The position numbers and the translations under genes are program-made. From SG8-30 sp963715485 (GTDB taxonomy: Bacteria; Pseudomonadota; Gammaproteobacteria; Steroidobacterales; Steroidobacteraceae): a stretch of 64,000 nucleotides of DNA. The stretch is from contig OY970244.1 of the NCBI GenBank assembly GCA_963715485.1, positions 372,001 to 436,000 on the forward strand. The letters are read 5' to 3'. The notes under the pieces are model-generated. The model was given only the letters and a program-made list of their open reading frames with translations. It ran no database searches and had not been told where the DNA came from. This document shows, piece by piece, positions 34,620 through 43,415 of this stretch (position 1 is its first letter; each line of letters opens with the position of its first letter).

Positions 34620-35230
34620 GCGTCGGTCCCGCGACGGCGCTCGAGCAGCGCGAGACGGGCCTCGAAGCGGTCCGCGTCCTCGCGCAGCCGGTCCACCTGC
34701 TCGACCCAGGCCTCGACCTCGGGCTGGGCGGGCAGGTCCCGGCTCTCCTCGGTCAGGTACTCGCCCATGTTGCGCGCGAAGGTCTCCGCGGCACGCCGGC
34801 CGAAGGTGAACACGCTGCGCGCCGCGTTCGCGACGTGATGGGCGATGGGGTCGCCGACCAGGCGCGACAGCTCTTCCTCGAAGTCCGGCCGCGCGGCCTT
34901 GAACAGCTTCTGGAACAGCTGCGCGGTCTCCGCATCGCCGCTGATGCGCACCTCGCCGCGGCGCAGGCGATCCTCCGGCTCGGGGCCGGCGAGCGTCGCC
35001 AGCGAGAGCGGCGTGCCCTCGATCACGGCTTCCGGCTCGCCTTCGCCACCGGCCGAGACCGCGACCTGTCCGTCGGCCACCCGGAAGCGGATGGCGAACG
35101 GGGTGGGCGTGGCGCGCACCTCCAGCGAGCGCCCCTCGAGCCGCGCCACCAGTTCGCGCGCCCGGGTGGAACCGGCGACGTTACGGTTGAGCAGCGATTC
35201 GATCGGCTGGAACAGCGGGTCGGTGGCCAT
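34616..35230 (-). CDS. ubiJ: Ubiquinone biosynthesis accessory factor UbiJ (SCP2 domain)
   Basis: A 204-residue protein with an N-terminal SCP2-like lipid-binding domain (PLFQPIESLLNRNVAGST, then RFRVADGQVAVSAGGEGEPEAVIEGTPLSLATLAG, VRISGDAETAQLFQKLF) and a C-terminal coiled coil (VEQVDRLREDADRFEARLALLERR). UbiJ binds hydrophobic quinone intermediates in the cytoplasmic Ubi complex. It sits two bases after ubiE and overlaps ubiB, exactly the conserved order. Confidence 0.92.
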   Translation of the reverse strand: MATDPLFQPIESLLNRNVAGSTRARELVARLEGRSLEVRATPTPFAIRFRVADGQVAVSAGGEGEPEAVIEGTPLSLATLAGPEPEDRLRRGEVRISGDAETAQLFQKLFKAARPDFEEELSRLVGDPIAHHVANAARSVFTFGRRAAETFARNMGEYLTEESRDLPAQPEVEAWVEQVDRLREDADRFEARLALLERRRGTDA

Positions 35231-35232
35231 GG

Positions 35233-35994
35233 TCAGTAGGCGTAGCCGCGGTGCACCGCGACGATGCCGCCGGTCAGGTTGTGCCAGCGGCAGTCCTCGA
35301 ACCCGGCCTCGCGCATCATGCCGGCCAGCGTCGGCTGGTCGGGAAACACGCGGATCGACTCGGCGAGGTAGCGGTAGCTGTCGGAGTCGCGGGCGATCAT
35401 CCTGCCCATGGCCGGCAGTACCTTGAAGGAGTACAGGTCGTAGAAGGGCTTCAGCCCCGCGTTCGGGCGCGAGAACTCCAGCACCAGCAGCTGGCCGCCC
35501 GGACGCAGGATTCGGCGCATCGAGGCCAGTGCCGCCGGCTTGTCGGTGACGTTGCGCAGCCCGAAGCCGATCGTGATGCAGTCGAAGCTCGCGTCGGCGA
35601 ACGGCAGCTTCTCGGCATTGGCCAGCACGAAGCCGACGTTGCCGGTGATGCCCTCGTCCAGCAGCCGGTCGCGGCCGCGCGAGAGCATCGCCCAGTTGAT
35701 GTCCGACAGCACCACGAGGCCCGACGGTCCCACCTGGCGGGCGAGGCCCGCCGCAAGGTCGCCCGTGCCGCCCGCCACGTCCAGCGCGCGCTGTCCCGGC
35801 TTCAGGCCGGTCTGGCTGAGCGTGAACCGCTTCCACAGCCGGTGCATGCCCGCCGACATGACGTCGTTCATCAGGTCGTAGTTGTCGGCGACCGAGTCGA
35901 ACACCTGCCGAACACGGCCCGCCTTTTCATCGGCGGCCACCTGCTCGTAACCGAAGTCGACCTTCGACGTGGACTTGTCTGTGGGGGTGGTCAT
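35233..35994 (-). CDS. ubiE: Demethylmenaquinone/2-polyprenyl-benzoquinol C-methyltransferase
   Basis: A 253-residue SAM methyltransferase. VFDSVADNYDLMNDVMSAGMHRLWKRF is the UbiE signature; motif I is ALDVAGGTGDLAAGLA; CITIGFGLRNVTDKPAAL and LEFSRPNAGLKPFYDLYSF are the second signature; the end is HNLTGGIVAVHRGYAY. It methylates ring carbon in ubiquinone synthesis. First gene of the ubiEJB unit; the ybaN-like gene is upstream by 68 bases and not necessarily in the same transcript. Confidence 0.97.
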   Translation of the reverse strand: MTTPTDKSTSKVDFGYEQVAADEKAGRVRQVFDSVADNYDLMNDVMSAGMHRLWKRFTLSQTGLKPGQRALDVAGGTGDLAAGLARQVGPSGLVVLSDINWAMLSRGRDRLLDEGITGNVGFVLANAEKLPFADASFDCITIGFGLRNVTDKPAALASMRRILRPGGQLLVLEFSRPNAGLKPFYDLYSFKVLPAMGRMIARDSDSYRYLAESIRVFPDQPTLAGMMREAGFEDCRWHNLTGGIVAVHRGYAY

Positions 35995-36062
35995 GCTGGC
36001 ATCACTCGGCCGGAGCCCCGGATTCTACGGGTCCGGGGCCGGAAACTCACGGCGAGGAACCG

Positions 36063-36521
36063 CTATGGCGCGCTGGAGGGGTCCTGGTTCGCGGCACGCC
36101 GCGGCGCGTCGCGCGAGGGAATCCGCCAGATCCAGGCGCCCAGCAGCAGCCCCCCGGTGCCCATCGCCAGCCGCGCCGGCCAGCTGGTCAGGAAGAACAC
36201 CAGCGTGATGCCGAAGCTGACCGCCAGCAGGACCAGGGCCGCGCGCTTGGCGCGCCAGGGAATGCTGCGGTGGTGGCGCCACTCGCGGATGCCCGGGCCG
36301 AAGTGGCGGTGGTTCAGCAGCCAGTTGTAGACACGGGTCGAGGAGCGGGCGAAGCAGGCCGCCGCGACCAGCCACAGCGGCACGGTGGGCAGCACCGGCA
36401 CGAGGATGCCAACCGCCCCGGCGACGAGGAAAACGGCGCCGAGCGAGGCAAAGGCCACGCGGACAGCCATCGAGTCGTGCTTGCGCACCTCGTGGCTGAA
36501 GTCCTGCGGAGCGGGCGGCAT
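36063..36521 (-). CDS. YbaN family (DUF454) inner membrane protein
   Basis: Up to 152 residues. The core LGAVFLVAGAVGILVPVLPTVPLWLVAAACFARSS then LLNHRHFGPGIREWRHHRSIPWRAK and two hydrophobic helices (LVLLAVSFGITLVFFL, LAMGTGGLLLGAWIW) is the DUF454 pattern exactly. The true start may be the Met at residue 18 (MAVRVAFASLG), because the first 17 residues are polar and not conserved. Function unknown. Confidence 0.88.
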   Translation of the reverse strand: MPPAPQDFSHEVRKHDSMAVRVAFASLGAVFLVAGAVGILVPVLPTVPLWLVAAACFARSSTRVYNWLLNHRHFGPGIREWRHHRSIPWRAKRAALVLLAVSFGITLVFFLTSWPARLAMGTGGLLLGAWIWRIPSRDAPRRAANQDPSSAP

Positions 36522-36555
36522 GCGGACGGCCCGGGATGGACGGGGCGCGGGCCGC

Positions 36556-36933
36556 TCAGGCCTGCGGCGGCTTGCGCTCGTAGCCGAGCTTCTCGCAGCG
36601 TTCCAGGTAGCGCGCCCACTTCTCGTCGTAGTTGCGGCCGAGGTCGTACAGGTACGACCAGCTGAACAGGCCGCTGTCGTGGCCGTCGTCGAACTTCAGG
36701 CAGACGGCGTAGTTGCCGACCGGGGCGACCTCGCGCACCTGAACGTTCTCCTTGGCCAGCTCCAGCTTGCCCTCGCCGGGACCATGGCCCTGCACCTCGG
36801 CCGAGGGCGAGTACACGCGCAGGTATTCGAACGGCAGGATGAAGGTCTCGCCGTCGCGGAAATGCACCTCGAGGACGCGGGACTTGCGCTTCAGCTTCAG
36901 TTCGGCCGGTGGGCCAGGGTCGGCCATGGTCAT
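36556..36933 (-). CDS. DUF971 (gamma-butyrobetaine hydroxylase-like N-terminal) domain protein
   Basis: A 125-residue protein. LKRKSRVLEVHFRDGETFILPFEYLRVYSPSAEVQGHG, VAPVGNYAVCLKFDDGHDSGLFSWSYLYDLG and the end EKWARYLERCEKLG are the DUF971 hallmark, a fold also found in iron-sulfur cluster trafficking proteins. In gammaproteobacteria it very often follows hslU, as here (29 bases). The ATG at 36933 is chosen; one two codons later is possible. Confidence 0.88.
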   Translation of the reverse strand: MTMADPGPPAELKLKRKSRVLEVHFRDGETFILPFEYLRVYSPSAEVQGHGPGEGKLELAKENVQVREVAPVGNYAVCLKFDDGHDSGLFSWSYLYDLGRNYDEKWARYLERCEKLGYERKPPQA

Positions 36934-36962
36934 CGCGTGTTCCTCGTGCGGGTCCGTCGGGG

Positions 36963-38297
36963 CTACAGGATATACCGGCTGAGGTCCTCGTCCCTGGCCA
37001 GCTCGCCGAGGTGGCGGTCCACGAAGGCGGCGTCCACCGCGATGGCGCTGCCGCCCTTGTCCGAGGCCTCGAACGAGACGTGCTCCAGCAGCCGCTCCAT
37101 GACGGTGTGCAGGCGCCGCGCGCCGATGTTCTCCGTGCGCTCGTTGACCGACCAGGCGATCTCGGCAATGCGGCGGATTCCGTCGTCGCTGAAGCGGATC
37201 TCCACTCCCTCGGTGGCCAGCAGCGCCATGTACTGGGTGCACAGCGATGCGTCCGGCTCGGTGAGGATGCGCACGAAGTCTTCCACCCCGAGCGAGGAGA
37301 GTTCCACGCGGATCGGGAAGCGGCCCTGCAGCTCCGGGATCAGGTCCGAGGGCTTCGCCATGTGGAAGGCGCCCGAGGCGATGAACAGGATGTGGTCGGT
37401 CTTGACCATCCCGTACTTGGTGCTGACCGTGCAGCCTTCCACCAGCGGCAGCAGGTCACGCTGCACGCCCTCGCGCGAGACGTCGGCGCCGACGACCTCG
37501 CCGCGCTTGCAGATCTTGTCCAGCTCGTCGAGGAACACGATGCCGTTCTGCTCGGCGTTGGCCAGGGCGCGCGTGCGCAGCTCGTCCTCGTTGACCATGC
37601 GGGCCGCTTCCTCGTCGGTCAGCGCCTTCATGGCCTCGCGCACCTTCATCTTGCGGCTGCGGGTGCGCTGGCCGCCGAGGTTCTGGAACATCTGCTGCAG
37701 CTGCTGGGTCATGTCTTCCATGCCAGGCGGGCCGACGATGTCGAGTCCCACCGGCACCGCGCGCACCTCGACCTCGATGTCGCGCTCGTCCAGCTGGCCC
37801 TCGCGCAGCATCTTGCGGAACTTCTGCCGGGTCTCGGCGTCCCGCGGGGCGGCCTCCGGCTGCAGGCCGCCCGTGGACTGCGCGCGCGGCAGCAGCAGGT
37901 CGAGGATGCGCTCCTCGGCCGCGTCCGCGGCGCGATGCCGCACCCGGGCCATCTCCTCCTCGCGCGTCAGCTTCACCGCCACGTCGACGAGGTCCTTGAC
38001 GATCGAGTCCACCTCGCGGCCGACGTAGCCGACCTCGGTGAACTTGGTGGCCTCCACCTTCACGAACGGGGCGCGGGCGAGCCGGGCCAGTCGCCTGGCG
38101 ATCTCGGTCTTGCCCACGCCGGTGGGTCCGATCATCAGGATGTTCTTGGGCGTGATCTCCTGCCGCAACGGTTCCTCGACCTGCATGCGGCGCCAGCGGT
38201 TGCGGAGCGCCACGGCCACGGCGCGTTTCGCGTCCTTCTGGCCGACGATGTGCTTGTCGAGTTCCTCGACGATCTCGCGGGGTGTCATCGTGTCCAT
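36963..38297 (-). CDS. hslU: ATP-dependent protease ATPase subunit HslU
   Basis: A 444-residue AAA+ unfoldase. TPREIVEELDKHIVGQKDAKRAVAVALRNRWRR opens the protein; Walker A is GPTGVGKTE; the pore loop is in TKFTEVGYVGREV; Walker B is GIVFLDELDKI; the inserted I domain spans about residues 110-240; the end is the usual RDEDLSRYIL, which docks into HslV. It feeds unfolded proteins to HslV. It starts two bases after the hslV stop. Confidence 0.97.
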   Translation of the reverse strand: MDTMTPREIVEELDKHIVGQKDAKRAVAVALRNRWRRMQVEEPLRQEITPKNILMIGPTGVGKTEIARRLARLARAPFVKVEATKFTEVGYVGREVDSIVKDLVDVAVKLTREEEMARVRHRAADAAEERILDLLLPRAQSTGGLQPEAAPRDAETRQKFRKMLREGQLDERDIEVEVRAVPVGLDIVGPPGMEDMTQQLQQMFQNLGGQRTRSRKMKVREAMKALTDEEAARMVNEDELRTRALANAEQNGIVFLDELDKICKRGEVVGADVSREGVQRDLLPLVEGCTVSTKYGMVKTDHILFIASGAFHMAKPSDLIPELQGRFPIRVELSSLGVEDFVRILTEPDASLCTQYMALLATEGVEIRFSDDGIRRIAEIAWSVNERTENIGARRLHTVMERLLEHVSFEASDKGGSAIAVDAAFVDRHLGELARDEDLSRYIL

Positions 38298-38299
38298 GT

Positions 38300-38851
38300 T
38301 CAGGCCGTCGGCAGGTCGTCGATCACGACGTTGCGGTTGGTGTAGATGCAGGTGTCGGCTGCGATGGCCATGGCGCGCTCGACGATCTCCCGCGCGCCGA
38401 GGTCGGTGTTCTCCAGCAGCGCGCGCGCCGCGGCCTGGGCGAACGGCCCGCCCGAGCCGATGGCCATGATGTCGTGCTCCGGCTCGATCACGTCGCCGTT
38501 GCCGGAGATGACCAGCGAGGCGCCGGGATCCGCGACGCACAGCAGTGCCTCGAGGCGCCGCAGTGCCCGGTCGCTGCGCCAGTCCTTGGCCAGCTCGATG
38601 GCGGCGCGCGTCAGGTTGCCGTACTTCTCCAGCTTGCCCTCGAAGCGCTCGAACAGGGTGAAGGCGTCGGCGGTGCCGCCGGCGAAGCCGGCCAGCACCT
38701 TGCCGCCGTAGAGGCGGCGCACCTTGCGGGCGTTGCCCTTCATGATGGTGTTGCCGAGCGTGACCTGGCCGTCGCCGCCCATGGCGACGGTGGCGCCGCG
38801 ACGGACGGACAGGATGGTCGTCCCGTGGGGATCGAAGTGCGAGTCAGCCAT
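38300..38851 (-). CDS. hslV: ATP-dependent protease peptidase subunit HslV
   Basis: A 183-residue proteasome-like peptidase. The catalytic Thr is the first Thr of GTTILSVRR (Thr11), which becomes the N-terminus after processing; here the propeptide is about ten residues, longer than the single Met of E. coli. VAMGGDGQVTLGNTIMKGNARKVRRL, GFAGGTADAFTLFERFE and the Gly-rich AIGSGGPFAQAAARAL follow. It is the proteolytic chamber of HslUV. Confidence 0.97.
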   Translation of the reverse strand: MADSHFDPHGTTILSVRRGATVAMGGDGQVTLGNTIMKGNARKVRRLYGGKVLAGFAGGTADAFTLFERFEGKLEKYGNLTRAAIELAKDWRSDRALRRLEALLCVADPGASLVISGNGDVIEPEHDIMAIGSGGPFAQAAARALLENTDLGAREIVERAMAIAADTCIYTNRNVVIDDLPTA

Positions 38852-38871
38852 GGAAAATCCTTGTCTGGCGC

Positions 38872-39774
38872 CTACTTGCGGCGCCGCGCGCGCGGGTGCG
38901 CCTGGTCATAGATGCGGGCCAGGTGCTGGAAATCAAGGTGCGTGTACACCTGCGTGGTACTGATGTCCGAGTGGCCGAGAAGTTCCTGCACGCCGCGCAG
39001 GTCGCCGCTGGACTCCAGCAGGTGGGTGGCGAAGGAGTGACGGAACAGGTGCGGGTGCACCTTCAGGTCGATGCCGAGCCGGCGGGCGGCCTGGTCCACG
39101 CGCTGCTGCACCGCCCGCATCCCCAGCCGGCGGCCGCCCTGGCCGACGAAGACCGCGGTCTCCCCCGGCTTCGCCATCCCGGCACGGTCCTTGAGCCAGG
39201 CGTTGATCGAGGTGATCGCATGCCGGCCGATGGGCAGCACCCGGGTCTTGGACCCCTTGCCCAGCACCCGCACGGTGCGATCCGCGAGGTCGAGGTCGGT
39301 CAGGTCCAGCCCGACGAGTTCGGCGAGGCGCAGTCCGGAGCTGTAGAGCAGCTCCATCATCGCGTGGTCGCGCCGCGCCAGCGGGTCGTTGCCGGGCTCG
39401 GACAGCAGCCGCGCCATGCGGTCGGTGTCGAGCGTCTTGGGCAGCCGCTTCGGCGCCTTCGGGGCCTTGATCTCCTCGGCCGGGTTGGAGTTGACCACTC
39501 CCTCGCGGATCAGGAAGTTGAAGAAGCTTCGCAGCGAGGACAGCCGCCGCTGGATGCTGCGCGGCCCGAGCCCGTCGCGATGTTCGTGGGCGGCGAAACT
39601 GCGCACGTGGAAGTTGTCCACGCGCTCCCAGGTGGCCACGCCCTGCTGGTCGCAGAAGGACGTGAACGCGCCGAGGTCCCGCGCGTAGTTGACCGTCGTG
39701 TGCGGCGAGAGGCGCCGCTCCGTCCGCAGGTGGGCGAACCAGCGCTCGGCCCAGGCGGCGGCCGGGGCGTCCAT
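38872..39774 (-). CDS. xerC: Site-specific tyrosine recombinase XerC
   Basis: A 300-residue recombinase that resolves chromosome dimers at dif with XerD. The N-terminal SAM-like domain (FAHLRTERRLSPHTTVNYARDL) is followed by the catalytic set: Arg in SSGLRLAELVGLDL, Lys in GKGSKTRVLP, HxxR in HLFRHSFATHLL, His in LLGHSDISTTQVYTH and the nucleophile Tyr in that same motif. The ATG at 39774 lies in the stop of the DUF484 gene (TGATG). The conserved housekeeping neighbourhood shows this is chromosomal XerC, not a mobile integrase. Confidence 0.96.
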   Translation of the reverse strand: MDAPAAAWAERWFAHLRTERRLSPHTTVNYARDLGAFTSFCDQQGVATWERVDNFHVRSFAAHEHRDGLGPRSIQRRLSSLRSFFNFLIREGVVNSNPAEEIKAPKAPKRLPKTLDTDRMARLLSEPGNDPLARRDHAMMELLYSSGLRLAELVGLDLTDLDLADRTVRVLGKGSKTRVLPIGRHAITSINAWLKDRAGMAKPGETAVFVGQGGRRLGMRAVQQRVDQAARRLGIDLKVHPHLFRHSFATHLLESSGDLRGVQELLGHSDISTTQVYTHLDFQHLARIYDQAHPRARRRK

Positions 39775-40478
39775 CACTCCGCGGCGAGCGCCGCCGCGAT
39801 CAGCTCGCCGATGCGGGCGAGAAAGTCGGTGCTGACGGTCGGGTTGAAGCGCTGCGCGTCGGTGGCGCCACAGGCCAGCAGCCCGTGCCTGCCGCCCGGG
39901 CCGAGCGGCACCAGCGCGACCGAGCCGATGTCCACGACGCCCTCGCCGAACAGGTAGTCACGCTGGGAGTCCCGCACCTGGCCGCAGCGCGGCCTGTCGG
40001 AGGCGAAGAGCGTCTCGAAGCCGCGCATCTCGGCGGAGTCGCGCCGTGCAAGGCGGATGAAGGGGGACTCGCGCGCGGTGAGCGACTCGTCCTCGCGGAA
40101 CAGCACCAGCACGCAGCGCGGCACGTCGAAGTCCTCGCGCAGCGAGGCCTCGACGGCGTCCACGACGTGGTCGATGCCACGGGCGTGCACCAGGCGCGTG
40201 GTCAGCCGGTGGATCTTCGCGGCCAGTTCGTCGTTGCCGCGGGCCACGTCGATGAACTCGGCAAGGCGCTTCTCCAGCTGGCGGTTGCGCTCGCGCAGCA
40301 CGTCCACCTGCTTCTCGAGCAGCGAGACCGTGGTGCCGCTGCCGCGGCCGTCGGGCAGGCGAAGCCGCTGCAGCAGGGCGGGGTTGCGCTCGAAGAACTC
40401 CGGGAAGGCCTCCAGGTACTGCGCCACCGCAGCGTCGCTCAATGTCGTCACGTCGGCCGTCGCGGCACGCTTGGTCAT
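39774..40478 (-). CDS. DUF484 family (GAF-like) protein
   Basis: A 234-residue protein. DAAVAQYLEAFPEFFERNPALLQRLRLPDGR is the typical start, followed by a coiled coil (VSLLEKQVDVLRERNRQLEKRLAEF) and a GAF-like domain from about 95 onward. DUF484 is nearly always found between dapF and xerC in gammaproteobacteria, as here, with four-base overlaps on both sides. The molecular function is unknown; a structural link to chromosome segregation with XerC is speculative. Confidence 0.93.
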   Translation of the reverse strand: MTKRAATADVTTLSDAAVAQYLEAFPEFFERNPALLQRLRLPDGRGSGTTVSLLEKQVDVLRERNRQLEKRLAEFIDVARGNDELAAKIHRLTTRLVHARGIDHVVDAVEASLREDFDVPRCVLVLFREDESLTARESPFIRLARRDSAEMRGFETLFASDRPRCGQVRDSQRDYLFGEGVVDIGSVALVPLGPGGRHGLLACGATDAQRFNPTVSTDFLARIGELIAAALAAE

Positions 40479-41302
40479 AGTGTCACCTTCCCCTCGAATG
40501 CTGTCTCGGCCGGGCCCGTCAGCCAGATCGGCTCGCCGGGACCCTTCCATTGAACCACGAGCCGGCCGCCCGGCAGGTCCACCTTCACTTCCTCGCCCAG
40601 CAGCCCGTGCCGCCGTCCGACGGCGACGGCGCCGCACGCGCCGGTGCCGCAGGCGCGGGTCTCCCCGGTGCCGCGCTCCCAGACGCGCAGGCGGACGTGA
40701 TCCGGCGCGAGCACTTCCATGAAGCCGACGTTGGTGCGCCGCGGGAAGCGCGGGTGGTTCTCGATGGCCGGTCCCAGCCGGTCCACGGGCGCCTCGTCCA
40801 CCGAGGGAACGCGGATCACCGCATGCGGGTTGCCGATGGACACGGCGCCGATCTCGACCGTGCCCTCGCCCACTGCCAGCGGGTACACGCTGGCCTCGCC
40901 GCTCGCCTCGAACGGCAGCGAGGCAGGCGCGAAGTTCGGCACGCCCATGGCGACCGACACCAGGCCGTCCTCGCGGACCCGCGCCTGCACCTGCCCGCCG
41001 GGGCTGTCCATCACCAGCGGGCCCGGGCCGCACTGCAGCCGGGCGTTGACGAAGGCGGCGATACAGCGCGCGCCGTTGCCGCACTGCTCCACCTCGTCGC
41101 CGTCGGCGTTGAAGATGCGGTAGTAGACGACCGTGCCGTCGCTGCGCGGCTTCTCCAGCATCAGGGCCTGGTCGAAGCCGATGCCGGTGTGCCGGTCGGC
41201 CAGCGCGCGCAGCAGCGCGGCCGAGGGCGCGCCGCCGGGCGGGGCGTCGAAGACGATGAAGTCGTTGCCCAGCCCATGCATCTTGGTGAACGCAATCGTC
41301 AC
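40475..41302 (-). CDS. dapF: Diaminopimelate epimerase
   Basis: A 275-residue cofactor-free epimerase for lysine and peptidoglycan synthesis. FTKMHGLGNDFIVFD starts the protein; the first catalytic Cys is in QCGNGARCIAAF and the second in RACGTGACGAVAVG. The start is the GTG at 41302 immediately before TIAFTKMHGLG, because upstream sequence in frame is a low-complexity Ala/Pro/Thr run not found in the family. It overlaps DUF484 by four bases. Confidence 0.96.
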   Translation of the reverse strand: MTIAFTKMHGLGNDFIVFDAPPGGAPSAALLRALADRHTGIGFDQALMLEKPRSDGTVVYYRIFNADGDEVEQCGNGARCIAAFVNARLQCGPGPLVMDSPGGQVQARVREDGLVSVAMGVPNFAPASLPFEASGEASVYPLAVGEGTVEIGAVSIGNPHAVIRVPSVDEAPVDRLGPAIENHPRFPRRTNVGFMEVLAPDHVRLRVWERGTGETRACGTGACGAVAVGRRHGLLGEEVKVDLPGGRLVVQWKGPGEPIWLTGPAETAFEGKVTL

Positions 41303-41333
41303 GGGTGGTTCAGCGGGCTGGGGGCTCAGGGGG

Positions 41334-41588
41334 CTACTCCGGGTTGCAGGCACAGCCGCCGCAGGGCGTGCCGTAGTCGCAGGGCCGCTCGGTGCTGCCG
41401 AGGTTGCCGCCGGAGATGACGGCGCCACCGGTGATCAGCTTCTGCACCGGCGCCGTGGCGGGCGTCTTGCCCGGCTCGATGCCGGCGCGCCGGCACAGCT
41501 CGCCCCAGGTGGCGACCTTCTCGCTCATCTTGTGGGAGACCTCGACGGTGCGGCCGTTGGCCTCGCAGAGGTAGTCGTAGGTTGGCAT
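41334..41588 (-). CDS. Small FmdB-like zinc ribbon protein
   Basis: An 84-residue protein beginning MPTYDYLCEANGRTVEVSHKMSEK, close to the FmdB/CxxC_CXXC_SSSS start, but the second Cys of the usual CxxC is Asn. The end is Cys-rich (RPCDYGTPCGGCACNPE), as in this family. It may bind zinc or be a small regulator; the role is unknown. It sits upstream of dapF by 31 bases on the same strand and may lead that operon. Confidence 0.72.
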   Translation of the reverse strand: MPTYDYLCEANGRTVEVSHKMSEKVATWGELCRRAGIEPGKTPATAPVQKLITGGAVISGGNLGSTERPCDYGTPCGGCACNPE

Positions 41589-41702
41589 GCCGCGCATTCT
41601 AGCGCGGCTTCCCGTTCCGTGGCCCCGCCTCGTGGCCGGCACCTGGGTCGGTGCCGGGTCGGGGATTCCGGGGTTATTGCGCGCCCCGGGGTCGGCGACC
41701 GG

Positions 41703-41936
41703 TGCCCGGCGCGGGCGCCTGGCCGGGCGGGTCCCCCGTCGCTCGCTCGGCTCCGCTTCGCTCCGCAAGGCAAAACTCGCTCGCTCAGGGGGACGCCGCC
41801 CTCCGCTGCCCGCGCCCGATGCGTCGTGCCGCGACCGTCCAGGCGGGGCGAGGACGACCGGTGGGTCCCTGCGCCGCGACTATCCGGCTTTCGGAGCAAG
41901 CAGGGACCCACCGGGAGTAGAGAGCCCCGCCAGGCA
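41703..41936 (+). mobile_element. 234-bp palindromic element, intergenic copy B
   Basis: The ends are TGCCCGGCGCGGG and, in reverse complement, TGCCTGGCGGGG. The body matches copy A in trpC over most of its length, except for a variable stretch at about 41800-41845. The 15-bp stem CCGGTGGGTCCCTGC (41858-41872) pairs perfectly with 41900-41914; compared with copy A it has a C where A has T, and the partner base has changed to match. It lies in the 412-base gap between the zinc ribbon gene and rimO, about 65 bases before rimO. The rest of the gap shows nothing clear beyond expected promoters. Confidence 0.85.
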
Positions 41937-42000
41937 GAGGAGGCCCCCGAAGCAGAGAGCCACGCCTTGATGCGGGGCATGGTCGGGCCGATCGGCTAGG

Positions 42001-43345
42001 ATGCGCGCCATGAGCCGCGCCCAGCCGAAGATCGGGTTCGTCAGCCTCGGTTGCCCCAAGGCGCTGGTGGACTCCGAGCGGATCCTCACCCAGCTGCGGG
42101 CCGAGGGCTACGAGGTCGTGCCCAGCTACGACGCGGCCGACCTGGTGGTGGTCAACACCTGCGGCTTCATCGACGACGCGGTCCACGAGTCGCTGGAAGC
42201 CATCGGCGAGGCGGTCGCGGCCAACGGGCGGGTGATCGTCACCGGCTGCCTGGGCGCCCAGCCGGAGAGGATCACCGAGCGGCACCCGCGGGTGTTGAAG
42301 GTGACGGGACCCGCGGCCTACGAGGAGGTGGTCGGCGCGGTGCACGAGCACCTGCCGCCGAAGCACGACCCGCACCTCGACCTGGTGCCGCCGCAGGGTA
42401 TCCGGCTCACGCCGCGGCACTACGCGTACCTGAAGATCTCGGAGGGCTGCAACCACCGCTGCAGCTTCTGCATCATCCCCTCGATGCGCGGCGACCTGGT
42501 CAGCCGGCCGATCACGCACGTGCTGAACGAGGCGATTCGCCTGAAGAACGCCGGGGTGAAGGAGCTGCTGGTGATCTCGCAGGACACCAGCGCCTACGGC
42601 GTGGACACGAAGTACCGCACCGAGCAGTGGGGCTCGCGCGAGATCCGCACGCGGTTCTTCGACCTGGCGCGCGAGCTCGGCGAGCTCGGCCTGTGGGTGC
42701 GGCTGCATTACGTGTATCCCTATCCGCACGTGGACGAGGTATTGCCGCTGATGGCCGAGGGCAAGATCCTTCCTTACCTCGACATCCCGTTCCAGCACGG
42801 CAGCCCGCGGATCCTGAAGGCGATGAAGCGTCCGGCGCACGCGGAGAACACGCTGGAGCGCATCCAGCCGCTGGCGCGAGGCGGTGCCGGACCTGACGCT
42901 GCGCAGCACCTTCATCGTCGGCTTCCCGGGCGAGACTGAGCAGGACTTCCAGGTCCTGCTCGACTGGCTGGACGAGGCGCAGCTCGACCGCGTCGGCTGC
43001 TTCAAGTACTCGCCGGTGGCGGGCGCGACCGCCAACGAGCTGCCCGGCGTCGTGCCCGACGAGGTGAAGGAAGAGCGCTGGCACCGCTTCATGCAGAAAC
43101 AGCAGGCCATCAGCGCGGCAAGGCTGCAGGCGAAGGTGGGCCGCAGGATGCGCGTGCTGGTGGACAGCCTCGAGGCGCGCACGGCCATCGCGCGCAGCGA
43201 AGCCGACGCACCGGAGATCGACGGCACGGTGCGCATCACTGGCAAGGGCGTCACCGGGCTGCGGCCGGGTGAGTTTGCAGAAGTGGCGATCACCGGTGCG
43301 GCGGCCTACGATCTGCAGGCGAGGCTTGTGCCGCAGGGAGCCTGA
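42001..43345 (+). pseudogene. rimO: Ribosomal protein S12 methylthiotransferase RimO, one apparent +1 frameshift
   Basis: A radical-SAM methylthiotransferase. The UPF0004 Cys are in SLGCPKALVDSE, NTCGFIDDA and GCLGAQ; the radical-SAM motif is CNHRCSFCIIP; the C-terminal TRAM domain spans the last 65 residues (RMRVLVDSLEARTAIA to the end). Near 42871 (CCGCTGGCG) one extra base breaks the frame; it resumes as REAVPDLTLRSTFIVGFPGET. The joined protein has about 447 residues, the normal length. The start may be the ATG at 42010. RimO acts on the universal Asp of S12, so a true loss would be unusual; an assembly error is likely. Confidence 0.87.
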
Positions 43346-43415
43346 GCCGCGCCGCACCGGGCACGACGGATGATCCCCGGCCCGGACCCGGTAAGAAGCT
43401 GCAGGAGCATCGACG

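Noticed and set aside
36909..38345. Long plus-strand open frame opposite hslU
   Set aside because: Same kind of shadow; hslU on the minus strand is complete with all AAA+ motifs.
38872..39774. Phage or integron integrase
   Set aside because: The gene lies in the conserved dapF–DUF484–xerC–hslVU order and has XerC features, with no attachment site, cassette or phage gene nearby.
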